Of a stretch of 64,000 nt of DNA, positions 35,951 to 48,888 are shown one piece after another. Positions within the stretch are counted from its first letter, which is position 1; each line of letters begins with the position of its first letter. A program made the position numbers and the translations under genes. The notes under the pieces are model-generated. The model was not told the DNA's origin and did no database searches. It saw only the letters and a list, made by a program, of their open reading frames with translations. This stretch comes from Verticillium longisporum (lineage: Eukaryota > Ascomycota > Sordariomycetes > Glomerellales > Plectosphaerellaceae). The DNA is taken from the NCBI GenBank assembly GCA_019188255.1, contig JAETXT010000005.1, positions 186,001-250,000 on the forward strand, given 5' to 3'.

Positions 35951-36946
35951 ATGATCACAACATTGAGCAGAGCCCTTTCACGGGCACCTCTGACTACGTC
36001 TTTGCGGCAAAGAACACCCCTTGCCTCGACTATTCCATCGCTGGTCTTCTCCGTGAAATATTCACGTCTGAGTCGTACGGCGCCGACGGCAGAGATGCTT
36101 AGTGCCCTTAAAGATGACGGGTTCGTCGTCATAGAGGGCATGTTTCCGCCCGATCAGATCTCCAGCCTCAACGCCGACATGGACACGGTGCTGACCAAGG
36201 TCGAGGCTGGCAAGTCGGCCAATATGACAGCGCCTCCACTGTCTGGCGGCATTGACGGTGTCGTCTTCGGATCGAACACAAAACGTCTAGGAAGTCTGCT
36301 GCACCACAGCCCAACGTGGCGCGATGCAATGATCGACAACCCTATCCTACACGACCTCTGCACTGGTATTTTCCGCGATACGGGCGACTACTGGCTCAGT
36401 ACGGCACAGATGATCGAAATCGGGCCCGGGAGCAAGGCACAACCCTTGCATGCCGACGCCGCCGCCTGGTGGCCGTTCCTCAGCATGGGCGACCGCTGGA
36501 TGCCCGAAGTAGCCGTCAACTTCCTCATCGCTGCCACAGACACGACGAGGGCCAACGGCGCCACGGGTGTCGTTAAAGGGAGTCACAAGATCAAGTACTC
36601 AGAGGCGCTGGCCGATCCGACATTTGACTTCTGGAAGTTCCCCGACGACAAGGTCAAGCAGATCGAGCTGAAAGCTGGCGACTGCCTGCTTCTCGGCGGA
36701 CGCATTGTGCATCGTGGAGAGGCGAACCGAACCGCCGACGAGCGCAGAAGGCTTCTCAGCTGCACAGTCACAAGCTCTGTGCTGACGCCTGAGGAGGCGC
36801 ACCCGTTGATCCTCGACAAGGACGTGGTTCGGGGGCTTCCGGAGCGGGTGAAGAAGTTCCTGGGTTTCCGGGGGCAGAATTCTATATCGGGATACAAATT
36901 CTGGCAGGACCATAGGAGAGACCTCAGCCAGACTCTGGGGGTTTGA
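35951..36946 (+). CDS. PhyH-family Fe(II)/2-oxoglutarate dioxygenase
   Basis: Single exon, 331 aa, in the range of phytanoyl-CoA dioxygenase-like proteins. The fold's metal triad is visible: H167 and D169 in LHADAAAWW, and H254 in IVHRGEANR, where the nearby Arg is placed to bind 2-oxoglutarate. FPPDQISSLNADMD is the typical N-terminal helix of the family. The first ~35 residues (MITTLSRALSRAPLTTSLRQ) are basic with no acidic residue, as in a mitochondrial presequence. Family members hydroxylate CoA esters or secondary metabolites; the substrate here cannot be told. Nearby genes do not form an obvious biosynthetic cluster. Confidence 0.88.
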   Translation: MITTLSRALSRAPLTTSLRQRTPLASTIPSLVFSVKYSRLSRTAPTAEMLSALKDDGFVVIEGMFPPDQISSLNADMDTVLTKVEAGKSANMTAPPLSGGIDGVVFGSNTKRLGSLLHHSPTWRDAMIDNPILHDLCTGIFRDTGDYWLSTAQMIEIGPGSKAQPLHADAAAWWPFLSMGDRWMPEVAVNFLIAATDTTRANGATGVVKGSHKIKYSEALADPTFDFWKFPDDKVKQIELKAGDCLLLGGRIVHRGEANRTADERRRLLSCTVTSSVLTPEEAHPLILDKDVVRGLPERVKKFLGFRGQNSISGYKFWQDHRRDLSQTLGV

Positions 36947-39900
36947 CCGAGGAAGTGATGCTCAAGACGTAGTCCTAGTCAGCACAATCCCATCTCACTA
37001 TAAAGTCAAGTCGTGTCAGAAAAGTATACATGCAGTGCGAAACAGCTGTCTGACGGTGATCTCTAGCGCCGGGATTTGGGAGTAAGGAACGCACGACGAG
37101 AACGTAGATAACTCAGAACAGAAAGCCGAGGTTGTCAGAATCGACAAATAGGCCTGTGCCAGGTCGCCGATGACACCATTCCTAGAAGTGAATATGAAGG
37201 AGTTGTTGGAACACTAGGTACGCCCATCTTCGCTCTCCTCTAATCAACCGTAGTCTGAAGGCTGTGCGCTTCGTCGGGCAAGTCAGGCTAGCTATTCGGG
37301 TTTCGAAGGCGATAGCACCTAGGCTTTCGATCGAAAGGCATGTAGGGAAATGTAACTTCAAGTCCGTAGCAAGAAGCTTTTGTGATTGTCGCCGATTCTT
37401 CGATTTTACTATTTTTCCTGTTGGCGATCACCACCTCAATAGAGGTGCCACCTTTCAGACCCAGGCGAGATTGTTGTATGGAGTTTGAAACCTGAAAGAT
37501 GTGTCGATATTATCAGGATTTCAAAGCTTGTTAATGAAAGAACACAGTGGTAAACGGAAAGCGTGATGAAAAGAGTCTACAAATAATTCGTATGGATCAG
37601 TATACTGAAGCAAAAGTTCGACCGGATGGACTCGTGCTCTGTAACTGGTGAATTTGCACGCACCTTTGTCTCCAATGTTCTGAGGCCGTTCGGTCAGTTG
37701 TCTCCAAGAGCGAAAGCCTTCAAAGGATTGTTCTTCCTACTCCGAGGTATTTGCCGCACGTTGAAATGTAGTCACAAACAAGAACGGAACTCTACCAAAC
37801 GTAAGCTTCATTGTGCTCAACCAACCGTTATTGTTCATTAGAGCTTGGTAATCGTTTGACAACCATTTCACCCCATGATTCGCGCTTCCAACGGGTAAGA
37901 GCGGTACTCAAACAGGCGGCGAAGTCTCGCAGAGCTCACGCAGCACTCGTCTGAGAGACTCCAGATCTCCACGGCTAGAGCGGCAGGGGTGGTGTTCGCG
38001 TGACATGATCATCATGGCGGCGACTGAGGCGTTTGAATGGATTTGAGCTTGAAAGGGTTCGCTCGGGGTCGAGACCAAGTATGGCGTCTCGGCGGTGGAG
38101 GGTCGAGACAGCTTACCGTGTCTTGGCCGATCGAGGCCAGTCTGGGACTTTAGGCGAAGCCCGCAGAGAGATTAGGGATGATCATTACCCTTCGAAGTGT
38201 TCCTCAAAGGATATGTTTTCCAACGGTTGTGAGTATTTTGAACAGCACGTAGAGACTTGCAGAAAAGTGCCACGTCGAACTGCTTTGATACAGCAAGCAG
38301 TGGCACTCAAATGTCATGATGACGGTCACGATGATGCTTCGTGTCAAGAGGGATATTGAGAGACCCCTCAAGCAACTAGTTACATATGAGGTACTCGCGC
38401 CTCCGATGACTAAGTCAGGAGGCCTGTACCGAAAGACAGTTCGAGAGACGGCAAGACGGCAAGACTTCCAGGAGGCTGAAGCTGGCCCCTGCTCCCACCT
38501 ACTCATTGGTTCACGAGGCTCGAAACTCTACCGCGCGAGCTGCCACAGCAACATGACTCGCACCAAGGGGTTGGGTCGGTGGCGATCACGCGCTGCTACC
38601 CAGCATCAACCGTGCTACCGAGGGCCTAGCTAGCGCCTTGTTCCAGTTGGTCACCCAAGAGGTAGGTCTTGTAGGTGGGCCGGCAGGCGAGGTCAAGGTT
38701 CGCGATCGAGGCGCATCCTTCCGGCAGGGGACCCGATCTGACGAACTGCAGACGGAATAGCGGCCAAGTATCAAGTCTGGGGACGGAGGAGACATGGGAT
38801 TTGGCATTGTCGTGAGAAGCCGCCGTGACCCCTTTTGGGCTTGATGCCTCGCCTGAGGCGGGAGGCTTGCCGCACCGGAGAAGGGTTGGCGAATGTGGAG
38901 GCCCGCGTATGTGGTCTGTCTAGAACACGTGAGATACTATAGAGGTGGAGAGGAGAGTCCAGAGCGGCGGATCAGCTCATGTGAGGTGACTGAACTAGGG
39001 CCTGCCCAACAGGAAACCGCTTCCGTAGGTGGGCCCCTCCAAAAGCCATCGGGCATGCGGTCTCGTTGGCTCCAGACTCAGTATGCCAAGGAGTGCAGGG
39101 GCGGTACAGGTTCGTTGGTGTGGGAGATTGGGGCCTCTCTGAAGCAGTAAAACCGGCCATGTCCATATTAGTTTGACCGCCGTCGGAAGGGCGGGCGAAT
39201 ATTGGGTTTTTCGGGTTGTCAAAAGATCCTCAACCTGTCTGGTTCACCGCACGCTTAACTGTGTTAGCCGCAGTGGGCCTGAAGCAGTCGATTTCCTTTG
39301 GCTGGGGAATCCTCGATCTTAGATGGTTACAAATGTATCCTACCCACAAGCTGTGAGTCGGTCGGGTGTGCGGCAAGGCATTTCTTGGCCTGCGTGGCAG
39401 CAGTCACAACGCCATCATCTCCAGCTCTTGCAGGCGAGATCAGCAGTGCATATAGTCAAGGTATTGGTACTCTTGCCCAAAATTCCATGGCCATCATTAA
39501 TTAAGCGCTGTGCCGCGCTGCAGGGTACCATTCGCCCCGTGTCAGCAAGCGAAGGGAAGGGGTGGCTACCATATTTTGACAGGCAGAGATAAATTGGGTG
39601 TGGCGATCTGGAGGGGCCATCGAAAGACACCTTGGCTGTTGCTTGGATCTCGCCTAGGCTTGGTCATTCAGTTTGCGACCCTCCAAAATGTTCGATCGAG
39701 AAGTGTACTTGGTAGCAGACAGAAGTGTAGGGCCCATCGGGGACGTGCCGAATTCCGATATCAGACCTTGGAGTTCTGCAAGAGATTATTCGTGGAAGCT
39801 GTTGAGGGCCCAGTCACGCGTCGATATGTCGTTTGCTGCCATGGAGTTGACACGAACGAGGGGAGGGTCAGCTCACGCGCCGAGAACACCGGCAGACGCG

Positions 39901-42900
39901 ATGTGCTTGGAGAAGAGCGTCGCGCTCGAAGATTCGGTTGGTCCCGTTTGAGGCGACTGAAAGCGGGATGAAGTGTGGCGCTGGATGACGGGCCGGTTCA
40001 GTCGGTGTCTCTGCCGAAGGACACCTTGGGCAAAGTCGAAAACTTCTTGTGGCAGGATTCTCTGTTGTCGGTACTGCTGCAGATAGATCCCTGCGCATTC
40101 CAGATTGGAATCTGGGGGACCGAGGACAGGAACAAGTGACTCGACTTGGGGACATGGAGAATGACTAAGTGAAAAGATTTGGGCGAAGTTGGTGTCCAGA
40201 GACGGGAAAGAAGGGAAGAAAAAGCGCTGTGCCTCTCTTCCTGTCGGCCCTTTCCCCATGGGATGCATGACATATCGTTCAATGACAGCCAACGGCGAAG
40301 GATGGCGGGATGGGATGATGGCTGATCCCCTGATTCAGAGCCGTAGCGACGGTTCGGGTTTCCAGCACCGGTGCCAAATCGAGGACGAACCGGGCCACAT
40401 GGTGAGTCGTGGTCATGCGACGGCCACAGTCGCCGCGTTGGTAGATGCTGGCCTGATGCGTTATGCAGATGCGGTCGGCGCGTGGAGCGAATCGAGGCGA
40501 AAACAGGCGAGAAAAGGCGTCCGTCTTGGTGAGCTTGGGGTATTGCTTGTTCCTGCCGCATCACACATAACTCACGCCACGAATCTGAACCCAGGGAAAG
40601 TGCAGTGCTGGGCTCTGCGCCATGCCGCGCTGTTCGAGCAGTTCCTTCCCTCCCATGTTGTCGAATGGAGGTTGTGCCTGCCTAGGGACCACCGGATGGA
40701 AGCTTTCCATTGGAGGTGGAAATGTGGCCCCTGCCCGCCCTGTAGTGGGTAAAACCTCCAGGGGACCCTTTCCCTTTCTTGGCTGGACCAGATGGACCCC
40801 AGGTCGTACCTGCCCCTCGGCTGTGCTGCCATATTTGGAGCACGGATTAGCGCGGAGGAAGGCGGCCCGCTGATCAGTTAGGTTTAGTGTCCACTCCACC
40901 ATCTGAAGGTGCGCGCGAGTCTTCTCTCCCCCACAGCTCTGTCAACGGCCCCATTGGCTCTGCCTGACTTTGATGCCGTCTCATCTCCAAGCCCATTTCC
41001 ACCACCTGACAGTCACGCAGGATGTCTTCGATCCGCGGTCGTGTAGGGCATGATGGCACAGCCGGTAGGGTGCTAATCGTCCAGAGCCCCAGTCGCCCAC
41101 TGGAGGTAAGGTTGGTTTGGTATGTGAGTAGGTGCCTGAGCAAACCACCAAAGCCTTCCCACTGATCACCATCTTAACCTTAACTGAGACGAAGCAGAAC
41201 TACCAGCAGCACCACGTCCCGACCACCCCCTCCTCCCCCGCCCCCGGTCCTAGTCTGCAGATTCATCGATTCTTGAATTCATCAGACTAGCGAGAAACGC
41301 AGGGCCCGCGCCCTGCAACATCGAACCAAGATTCCAACGGTGTTTCTGTGTCGTCGTGGGCGTCAGATCGCCGTAGGACCGACCCCCTAGCCCTGCCAAC
41401 GACAGAGCCTCTGATTGCTTCGAGCTTGCGTCTGGTGACTGCCGGTACCAATGGCGCTAGACTGCGCTGGTCTGCATGGCGCCATGCACCCCTCCCCCTT
41501 GGAGGATCTCAGAGCACGGGCCAAAGGCACGAGAAGAAGGACAAGTACTGAACGGGCCAACAGGAACTGCGGCCCGGTTTTCGCTCACCGTCGCTGTTGT
41601 TCGCTCACCCTCATAAGCTCCTTCATCTTTGACCTGGACCGATTCGGGCCCGGCAACTGGTCAGTCTATGTTCCAGCTCGTGCCGGCACATGAGCGCCAT
41701 CTCCGAGCCCACGCTTGCTCCCGCAACATGAAGCCGTCATGAACGCTGGGCAGCGTGCGCCAAAGGGCTGGCAGCCGGACGGCTCCATGCGCTGCAAGCG
41801 TTGCAGGCGATTGATGCCTCGTCGCTTATGCTTGACCTTGGCCCGACTAGCCTGCCTGCCTGCCTGCTCTCCGAACTGACGGGATAGAATGGCATGGTCG
41901 GTAAACACACACACACTCTCTCTCTCTATCTCACCAAAGCCTTCCCTTCGATCCCGCCAGCCTGGTGGGGAAGGGAACTGCTGTGACCCTGGGCCGGTCT
42001 GCCTGCCCTTCTGCTGTGGCCCACAATCCCCAGAAAGCCCACCCTGGCCCAAGGCTAATAAGCGGTGGTCGCCCGCGCCATTCCCACAAGCCCAAGCCAA
42101 ACGACAGCGGAGCAACCCAGCCCGCTGATCCGGGGAGGGAAAGGCGAGAGGAAATCTTTGAGGCACGGGATTCCTTTGTTACGCTCGACATTGGCGTCTT
42201 TCCAGATCAGCGGCGCCATGCCATGTCTTGCACCGGAGGCCCCTCTCCATCGCGTGTCTTGCCTTGTGTGCCTATCCTGTCGTCTCAGGTACAATGACAA
42301 CCCACTAGTCACTGGAGGCTTTCGATGTACTGGGGGGACCCCATTCAGAATTGACGAGACATCCTGCCCTCAAAAGTCCTCGCGTGCCGGATCCGCGGGA
42401 ACGAGCAAGGACTGACACCATCGGCGCGCAAGCATAATCCAAAGAACTCTCTCAGCTGTAGTCGCCAAGCGCTCCTCCTGAGGAACACCAAAGTCTGGAG
42501 CGGCGGTGCCACCGTACTCTGTACCTGCCGCAGCCACACCTGCCATGGTAATTAATATCGCCTGTCGCTGGGGAAAGGGGGGCTACGAGGGCCTGGGGCG
42601 GGCCGGCCTTGTCTGCCTCATCCCTGGGCCTCGTTGGGCCCTGAAGTGGGTGGCAACCAGGTAACGTGAGAGAGCCAACCGGCGCCCCCAGACTTTGTCC
42701 CGGCCGCCACACAGAGCGCTGCACATGGGGAAGAGACGCAACAGGAGGAAGTGAGGGGGGATGGCATACATGGCCCGTACCCCATCCGTCCCAAACTCTT
42801 CCACCCCATGGACGGATGTGCAGATGGGCCAAAGGCGTCTCCGGCCTCGAGTGGTACAGCACAGCATACAGTCCGATCTGGCCTGACAGGGGCCTTCCCC

Positions 42901-43349
42901 CAAGGTCCCGATGCCCAGCACAGGCTAGCCGCCATTTCGGTTCCGCTTCGTCCTGTCCCGCACTCCACGCCGTACGTACACGCTTCACGGGCCACACTCC
43001 CTCCCTTCCTCGGCCCCCAGGTCCAATGTCCCCATGCTCCCATGCATCGTTTCTGGACATGGATGCAGACTAGGTGGAAACGAGCCGTTCGACCTCTGGC
43101 GGGAGTTTGCGTCTGGATCCGTCCTCTTTTTGGGGTGTCCGACCTGAGAGAGAAGGCGTGAGACGGAAAATGATAAAATCAAAGCCCGTTCCCCATCCCC
43201 AGATCAATTCTCTTCTTCTCCATCCTCATCCTCATCCGGCAATCTTCCCTTCGCCTTCTCACAGCTTGGCCTGTGGTCTTTCAATCCTTCGATCCCCCAA
43301 ACCCCACACAGAGGAAATCGCCACGGCAGCGAGCCGCCCCTCTCTCAAC
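36947..43349. other. 6.4 kb gene-poor region
   Basis: Many short open frames on both strands but none with a recognisable motif, signal peptide or convincing splicing. Composition is normal and there is no RIP. A CA/CT microsatellite lies at ~41904-41931. The last ~150 bp (43196-43260 especially) are pyrimidine-rich and probably belong to the promoter or leader of the transporter gene. No tRNA or 5S gene was recognised. Confidence 0.4.
41904..41931 (+). repeat. CA/CT microsatellite
   Basis: Runs of AC followed by TC dinucleotides within the gene-poor region. Confidence 0.8.
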
Positions 43350-45124
43350 ATGTCCGAGAAGTTCGACACTGTGGACACTGTCCAGGCTCACGATGACACC
43401 TACGACAAGGTAAGGAGACTCTGGATTCGGCAAACCTCGACGACTTGAAACGAATGGCAGCTAATCATGTCTTGCTCAACAGAAGGAGGTCGAGACCAAG
43501 GTCATCAAGGGTAACGAGGCCTTCGGTGAGGCCATGATCAAGGAGCCTCCCGTGCTTGGTCCAGCGCCATGATTCTCGTCTATTGCTTCTCCGTCGTCGG
43601 TTTCTTCTGCTCGACCATGAACGGATACGACGGCTCCCTCATCAACAACCTGCTCCAGAACCCCGCCTTCCGTGAGAAGTACGGTGTCGAGTTCACTGGT
43701 ATCTGGACTGGTATCGTCTCCTCCATGTACCAGATCGGTGGCGTCGTCGCCATTCCTTTCGTCGGACCCGCCATTGACACCTGGGGCCGCCGCTACGGCA
43801 TGCTCATCGGATCCGTCATCATCATCGTCGGTACCATCATCCAGGGTCTCTCCCACGGATCAAGCCAGTTCATGGGCGGCCGTTTCCTCCTCGGTTTCGG
43901 TGTCTCCATTGTCGCCTCCGCCGGTCCCATGTACGTTGTTGAGATCAACCACCCCGCCTTCCGTGGTGTTGTCGGTGCCATGTACAACACTCTCTGGTTC
44001 TCCGGTGCCATTCTCGCCTCCGGTGCCGCTCGCGGCGCTCTCGAGCACATCAAGGGCGATGCCTCTTGGCGCCTGATCACCTGGCTCCAGTGCCTCTTCT
44101 CCGGCCTCATCTGCATGTTCGTCTGGTTCATCCCCGAGTCGCCCCGTTGGCTGTACGTCAACAACAAGCAGCAGGCCGCCCGCGACATGATCACCAAGTA
44201 CCACGGTGAGGGCAACCCCGACTCCGCTTGGGTTACTCTCCAGATGAACGAGTACGAGGAGCTTCTTGACATGAACGGTTCCGACAAGCGCTGGTGGGAC
44301 TACAGCGCGCTGTTCCGCAACGGCGCTTCCCGCTACCGTCTCTTCTGCAACGTCGCCCTGTCCTGCTTCGGTCAGTGGGCCGGCAACGCTGTCCTGTCTT
44401 ACTTCCTCGGCGCCGTCCTCGTCACCGCTGGCTACTCCAGCGCCATCGCCCAGGCCAACATCACCCTCATCAACACCTGCCAGCAGTTCCTCTGCGCCAT
44501 TGCCGGTGCCACTCTGGTCGACAGGGTCGGCCGTCGCCCTCTCCTGCTCTTCTCCTTCTCGTCTGTCACCGTCATCTGGGCTGGCATGACCATTGCCTCT
44601 TCCATCGTTGCCAAGTCTCAGACCGGTGTTGATGAGAACGGCAGCCCCATCTACAACGATCCTGCTGCCTCCAAGGCTTGCCTGGCCATGATCTTCCTCT
44701 TCGGCTCCTTCTACTCCGTTGGTATTACGCCCCTTCAGGCTCTGTACCCCGTTGAGGTCCTTTCCTTCGAGATGCGCGCCAAGGGCATGGCCTTCTCCAA
44801 CTTGGCTGTCAACGCCGCCGGTCTCCTCAACCAGTTCGCTTGGCCCGTCTCCATGGAGACCCTTAAGTGGAAGACCTACATCATCTTCACCATCTGGGAT
44901 GTTGCTCAGACCGCCATCATTTACTTCTACCTGCCCGAGACCAAGGGCCGCACTGTAAGTTGCTCTTCTTGCCCTCGATACCGATGCAGTCCACTGACAA
45001 GCCAATCCAGCTCGAGGAACTCGACGAGGTGTTCGCCGCCAAGAACCCGGTCAAGCACTCTCTCCAGAAGAAGGAGATTGCCGTCGACGCCCACGGCGAC
45101 GTCGTCAACGTCCAGAACGTTTAA
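43350..45124 (+). CDS. MFS sugar transporter (lactose-permease/hexose-transporter type), frameshift near N-terminus
   Basis: Proton-coupled sugar importer of the plasma membrane. Exons 43350-43409, 43483-44954 and 45011-45124 are joined by 73 and 56 bp introns. Family signatures are clear: STMNGYDGSL after the first membrane helix, DTWGRR, GGRFLLGFGVS, PESPRWLY, DRVGRRPLLL and PETKGRT. However, exon 2 starts in one frame (KVIKGNEAFGEAMIKEPP) and the transporter body (from MILVYCFSVVGFF, 43569) is one frame away, with a TGA at 43570-43572 in the first frame. Homology suggests one base lost at ~43556 in GTGCTTGG. Translation from the ATG at 43569 would lose only the cytosolic tail and the start of helix 1. 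This could be an assembly error or a real mutation. Confidence 0.9.
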
Positions 45125-48100
45125 ACGCTCTCTGCGACGGAGATTCTCATGCAGAAAAGAAGAAAACAGCGAAGCGAGCGCGTTCTTTACCACCCCCACG
45201 CGTCGGCAACCTATTTGGGCTGCCACGTTTACACTGCTTTATAATGTTACGAGAGACGGATGCCAGAGGATGATTCTTGGGTCGTTGTGGCACTGTCTGG
45301 GAGGTCTGAGACTCACGGTTTCGTCTGCCACGATGGAATCATGCGAACGCTCTTTCCGAACAACTTTGCCGGCGGCTAGCTAGCTAATACCACTTTGCGC
45401 TACGCTGAAATCTTTTGCATTCGATGGTGACTATTTATGATGACGGACGTGAGGGCCTGGCAAACAACTTGACTGCATTTTTCTAAGCTAATGGCTGGAC
45501 CGTATTCTCAAGCGGCATGGATGTCACCCCTATCTGGAGGGTAAAGTACTGAGCACATTCAGTCGTCCCCAGCGTGGTTGGCTGCGGCGAAAGGCTTGGT
45601 ATTGCTTCGCCTCTGGGCTACATCAAGTGTGGTGGGTTGGCGCACCCCTACGATGTGCCTGTACGCGGGATGTTATCAGTCATGTTTTGGGGGCAAATTA
45701 TCGTTCCGACCGAAGCACTCTGGGCGGAAGCCTGAGCCAACGAGCCGGTTGCTGTTGTTGGGGGCTGGTTTCTTTGGAGGCGCGGCCGCTGGGCAAGATA
45801 TCCGTGGCAAAGTACTTCCTTCATCGGCACGAAAACGTTGGTGGTCAACAATGTGTTGTTCGCGATTCGAGCCGGCATCTCGCTGCCGAACTGATTCGCT
45901 ATGAACCAGTAAGCTTTTCAATTGCATTTCATTGGCGCTTGATCTATGACCGTTATTGTCATTGAAGGTAGGTTCTGGCCATAGTATGATATTCTGTTAT
46001 GGTGTCGCAAACACAACCACACCAGTTCCCATCAACCAGTCAATCCCCCCTTCCACTGAACGAGCGAGTCTGGTGTGGAGGCTCTCATCTGTCGGAAGGA
46101 GATTGTTACCGCAAGTTACTACCGGCCTGACCCTAGAGCTAGTGTTCACGTCTTGATTTCCATGACCTGTCTGCGTTGCAGAGTGGATTCATTGACAGCG
46201 GCCCAATGCAGGACAGTCAGTTGCCGGTCTTGCTTTCTTTTTCATTGAGGTCATGGTAGATAGCCGTCGCCTTGGCATCAGCTAATCAAGGCCATGCTCG
46301 CACTGCGTGATGTCGTCCAGATGGACGACTGGTACAGAAATGTGCTACATGCCAGGAGGTGGTCGTGATAGAACTGGAACTGAACGGGTTCAGAGGCGGC
46401 CTTGAGCCTTGGGCGAAATGGGGCGAGATTTTGAGCATATTAAAAACCGCGCAGGCCGATCTAACCCCCCCCCTGGATATTCGATTTGGAATACACCGAC
46501 AACATGGGACTGGCCGTGTCATTTCCAGGCAATATGTGACACTCTTTCTTGCTAGATGGTTTGCATACACGGGACGCGAGTGAGTCAGGCTAGATTGTGA
46601 CGGGTAGCTATGGGTTGAGGTTAGGGAATAGCAGCGTCCAGGTCAATGACACTTGACTGAACCCACGTGATGACCAAGTCGATGAATGGTGGATAAACAC
46701 GGCCGCCAGCTGCGAGCTTTTTTGTTCAGCGCTCGCTTTCGCGTACTATGTGACGATGTGCCTTGACTTAGTCATAGTGAGCGGGCATCTTTGGGGACCC
46801 GGCGCTTCCACCGAGTGGTTGGTCTCGAGAGTCTGCTGAGCAAGCCAGAGCACAGGTGACTTGTGGGCATCCATGGGAATTGTTACTCGAAGAAGCAATT
46901 CCTCAAGCCCTGGACTGGAAGGGAAAGGGTCGCTTCTCAGGCTTGGCGCAACGCCCGCATTGGTCCGTTTTGAACGCCAAGGCATGGCATTGCGGACCGT
47001 GTCGCGGTGCGGGCGCCATCACGCGGGGTTCTGTCGGGCTCCTCGCTCCACAAGGGGTGGCTGGCTGCCCGTGGAGAAGGGGGTGTGCAGGCGCTTTTGG
47101 CGTCTGGGGCTTTACGGGCCAGGGGTCTCGAAGTCTTGGCATGATTGCCGGCCTGCTCGACGGTCTGCGCCGCTCGTCTGCTGTTTGACCGAGGAACAAG
47201 AGGAGGCCCCCTGGGTAAGGTGAGGTGCGCCGTGAAGAAGAGCATCACATGGCGACAGAGTGAGTTCAAGCGAGAGAGAGGTCTCATAATAAGATGAGCA
47301 GTATCATTGCAGAAGGGAGTTCGTGGGGCTGTTGATCGGGGATCACAATATCGCCCTGAAAAGCCTAGCCACTACTTGCTGGATTGTGTTGGCATCGAAA
47401 ATAAGCTTCTTTCCCCAAGTGGTTCGATCGGCGAAGACCGACAGGAGAAAGCTTAGCACTATGTAACGTCAAATATAATAATCCACCCGCTCAAGTCCTC
47501 CCATTCTCTCGCGAGTTTCATTGCTACATGTTGCAACAGGATAGTGAAGCTTGCGAGCATAATGGGGCTCGGACTCATGTGCTAAACAGCGAGCGTTTGA
47601 CTTCGCTACAGTACCCCCAGTACTAGAGTGAGGATTTGGTTTAAGCTTGATGAGCTCTTCATCCAACATCCAAGGATCACACTGATGAGTATTCCTTACA
47701 TATGGGGACCGTTCCCACTCAGAATGAGGCTATGCTATTGCTCAGCCCCATCGCAGTACTTACATTCAGCGACTACATTGCTCGTGCCCTGGAACGCAAT
47801 CAATTTGCTGCCTCAGCGCATGGTGTTTCACGACGGCACAGGCCAGATGTCAATCAAGCGCCGTGGATCTCATTCTATATCTCACCAAATTAAATACTGA
47901 GTGGACAAGGCTACGAGGTTTGTAATTGGCGGAAACTCTTCAAGCATCCACGGGCATGCTGCACGGAGATATCGCGAGGCGTGATTAACCATGGCCTGCA
48001 AAGGTCCTGCTGCCCCTCTGACGAGTCAGCGATATTGGAGGGATCCTTGGCTCGTCACTGGATGAATTGGATGCCGTTCTAAAGAGTCATGTGGCGGACG

Positions 48101-48205
48101 ACGTGAAAAAGCTATAAGTACTTATCATGGTCACACAGTTTAATGGCCGTTGTCTGTGTCTGGAATCTACTCCGATCGTCACAGACGTCCGCTACACTAC
48201 TCTCA
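45125..48205. other. Intergenic, transporter to secreted-protein gene
   Basis: About 3.1 kb with no supportable gene. A C9 run lies at ~46466. Normal composition, no obvious repeats. Confidence 0.4.
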
Positions 48206-48567
48206 ATGCATCTTCAAAGCTTTTCCGTTCTGGTGGCTATCGTAAGTATATTAGTCGCACTCCTCACAGCGGTACGAAGCTGACTTGAATCTCAGGCCCT
48301 GGGTGGCCACAGCGTTGTCGCTCAGGACTGCAGAGGCAACGTTTCCGCCATGTGGCGGTGCTTGCGCCCTAACAACAGCAACTCAGGTTACACCAGCTCG
48401 TGCTGCCCCCGTACCAACAGTTTCATGGAAAACGGAGCTGTAAGTTTGTGCAACTGTCGCGGTTGTCGAGCAGAACTGATGATTCACCAAAGTGTTGCAC
48501 CACCAACTGGCGGGCTTTCAGGTCATGCTGTATTACGCACAACGGCTACAATGCCGCCAATGGCTAG
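48206..48567 (+). CDS. Small secreted cysteine-rich protein, effector-like
   Basis: Three short exons (48206-48241, 48296-48439, 48493-48567) with 54 and 53 bp introns give 84 aa. The start MHLQSFSVLVAIALGG followed by HSVVAQ is a typical signal peptide, with cleavage likely just before or after the Gln. The mature ~62 residues hold eight cysteines, six of them in three CC pairs (SSCCPR, GACCTT, RSCCIT) plus two single ones (QDCRG, WRCLR). The spacing differs from hydrophobins, which have two CC pairs. Both donors are GTAAGT and every junction keeps the frame. It is likely a disulfide-stabilised extracellular protein, possibly a plant- or microbe-directed effector (inference). It lies tail to tail with the HsbA gene, 321 bp away. 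Confidence 0.78.
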
Positions 48568-48888
48568 AGATTTTGAGAGGGATCATTCGTTGCACGGGGA
48601 GGGCTAGAGTAGCGTAGGCTAGAGGGGTACCATCACGTTCATTGTGGGAACAATTCTGCGGGACATAACTATATGTGAATTGACCATGACCGGCTCGCAC
48701 AGCGAGTCCGGATTTACTTTTGCTAATGCTACCATGGATTCCTCCCTCAGAAACCGGATCGGCTTTCAGAATCTTGGATTGCTGTCGAGGGATGTTACTG
48801 TGACAGGCTTCTGGCGTATGCATCGACGATAAGGCTTCGTCGGGATCCAACGAAGACCTTGCGCCGGGGACATGTAAGGTAAGACTTC
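48568..48888. other. Short convergent intergenic region
   Basis: 321 bp between the stop codons of the two secreted-protein genes; no feature seen beyond the shared 3' flanks. Confidence 0.4.

Noticed and set aside
40189..40752. 187-codon open frame in the gene-poor region
   Set aside because: No domain, signal peptide or splice context; overlapping frames of similar length on the other strand.
43860..45005. Minus-strand 381-codon open frame opposite the MFS gene
   Set aside because: Shadow of a GC-rich coding exon; composition-driven and with no recognisable domain.
35951..45124. Secondary-metabolite cluster from dioxygenase plus transporter
   Set aside because: No polyketide synthase, peptide synthetase or terpene synthase is present, and 6.4 kb separates the two genes.
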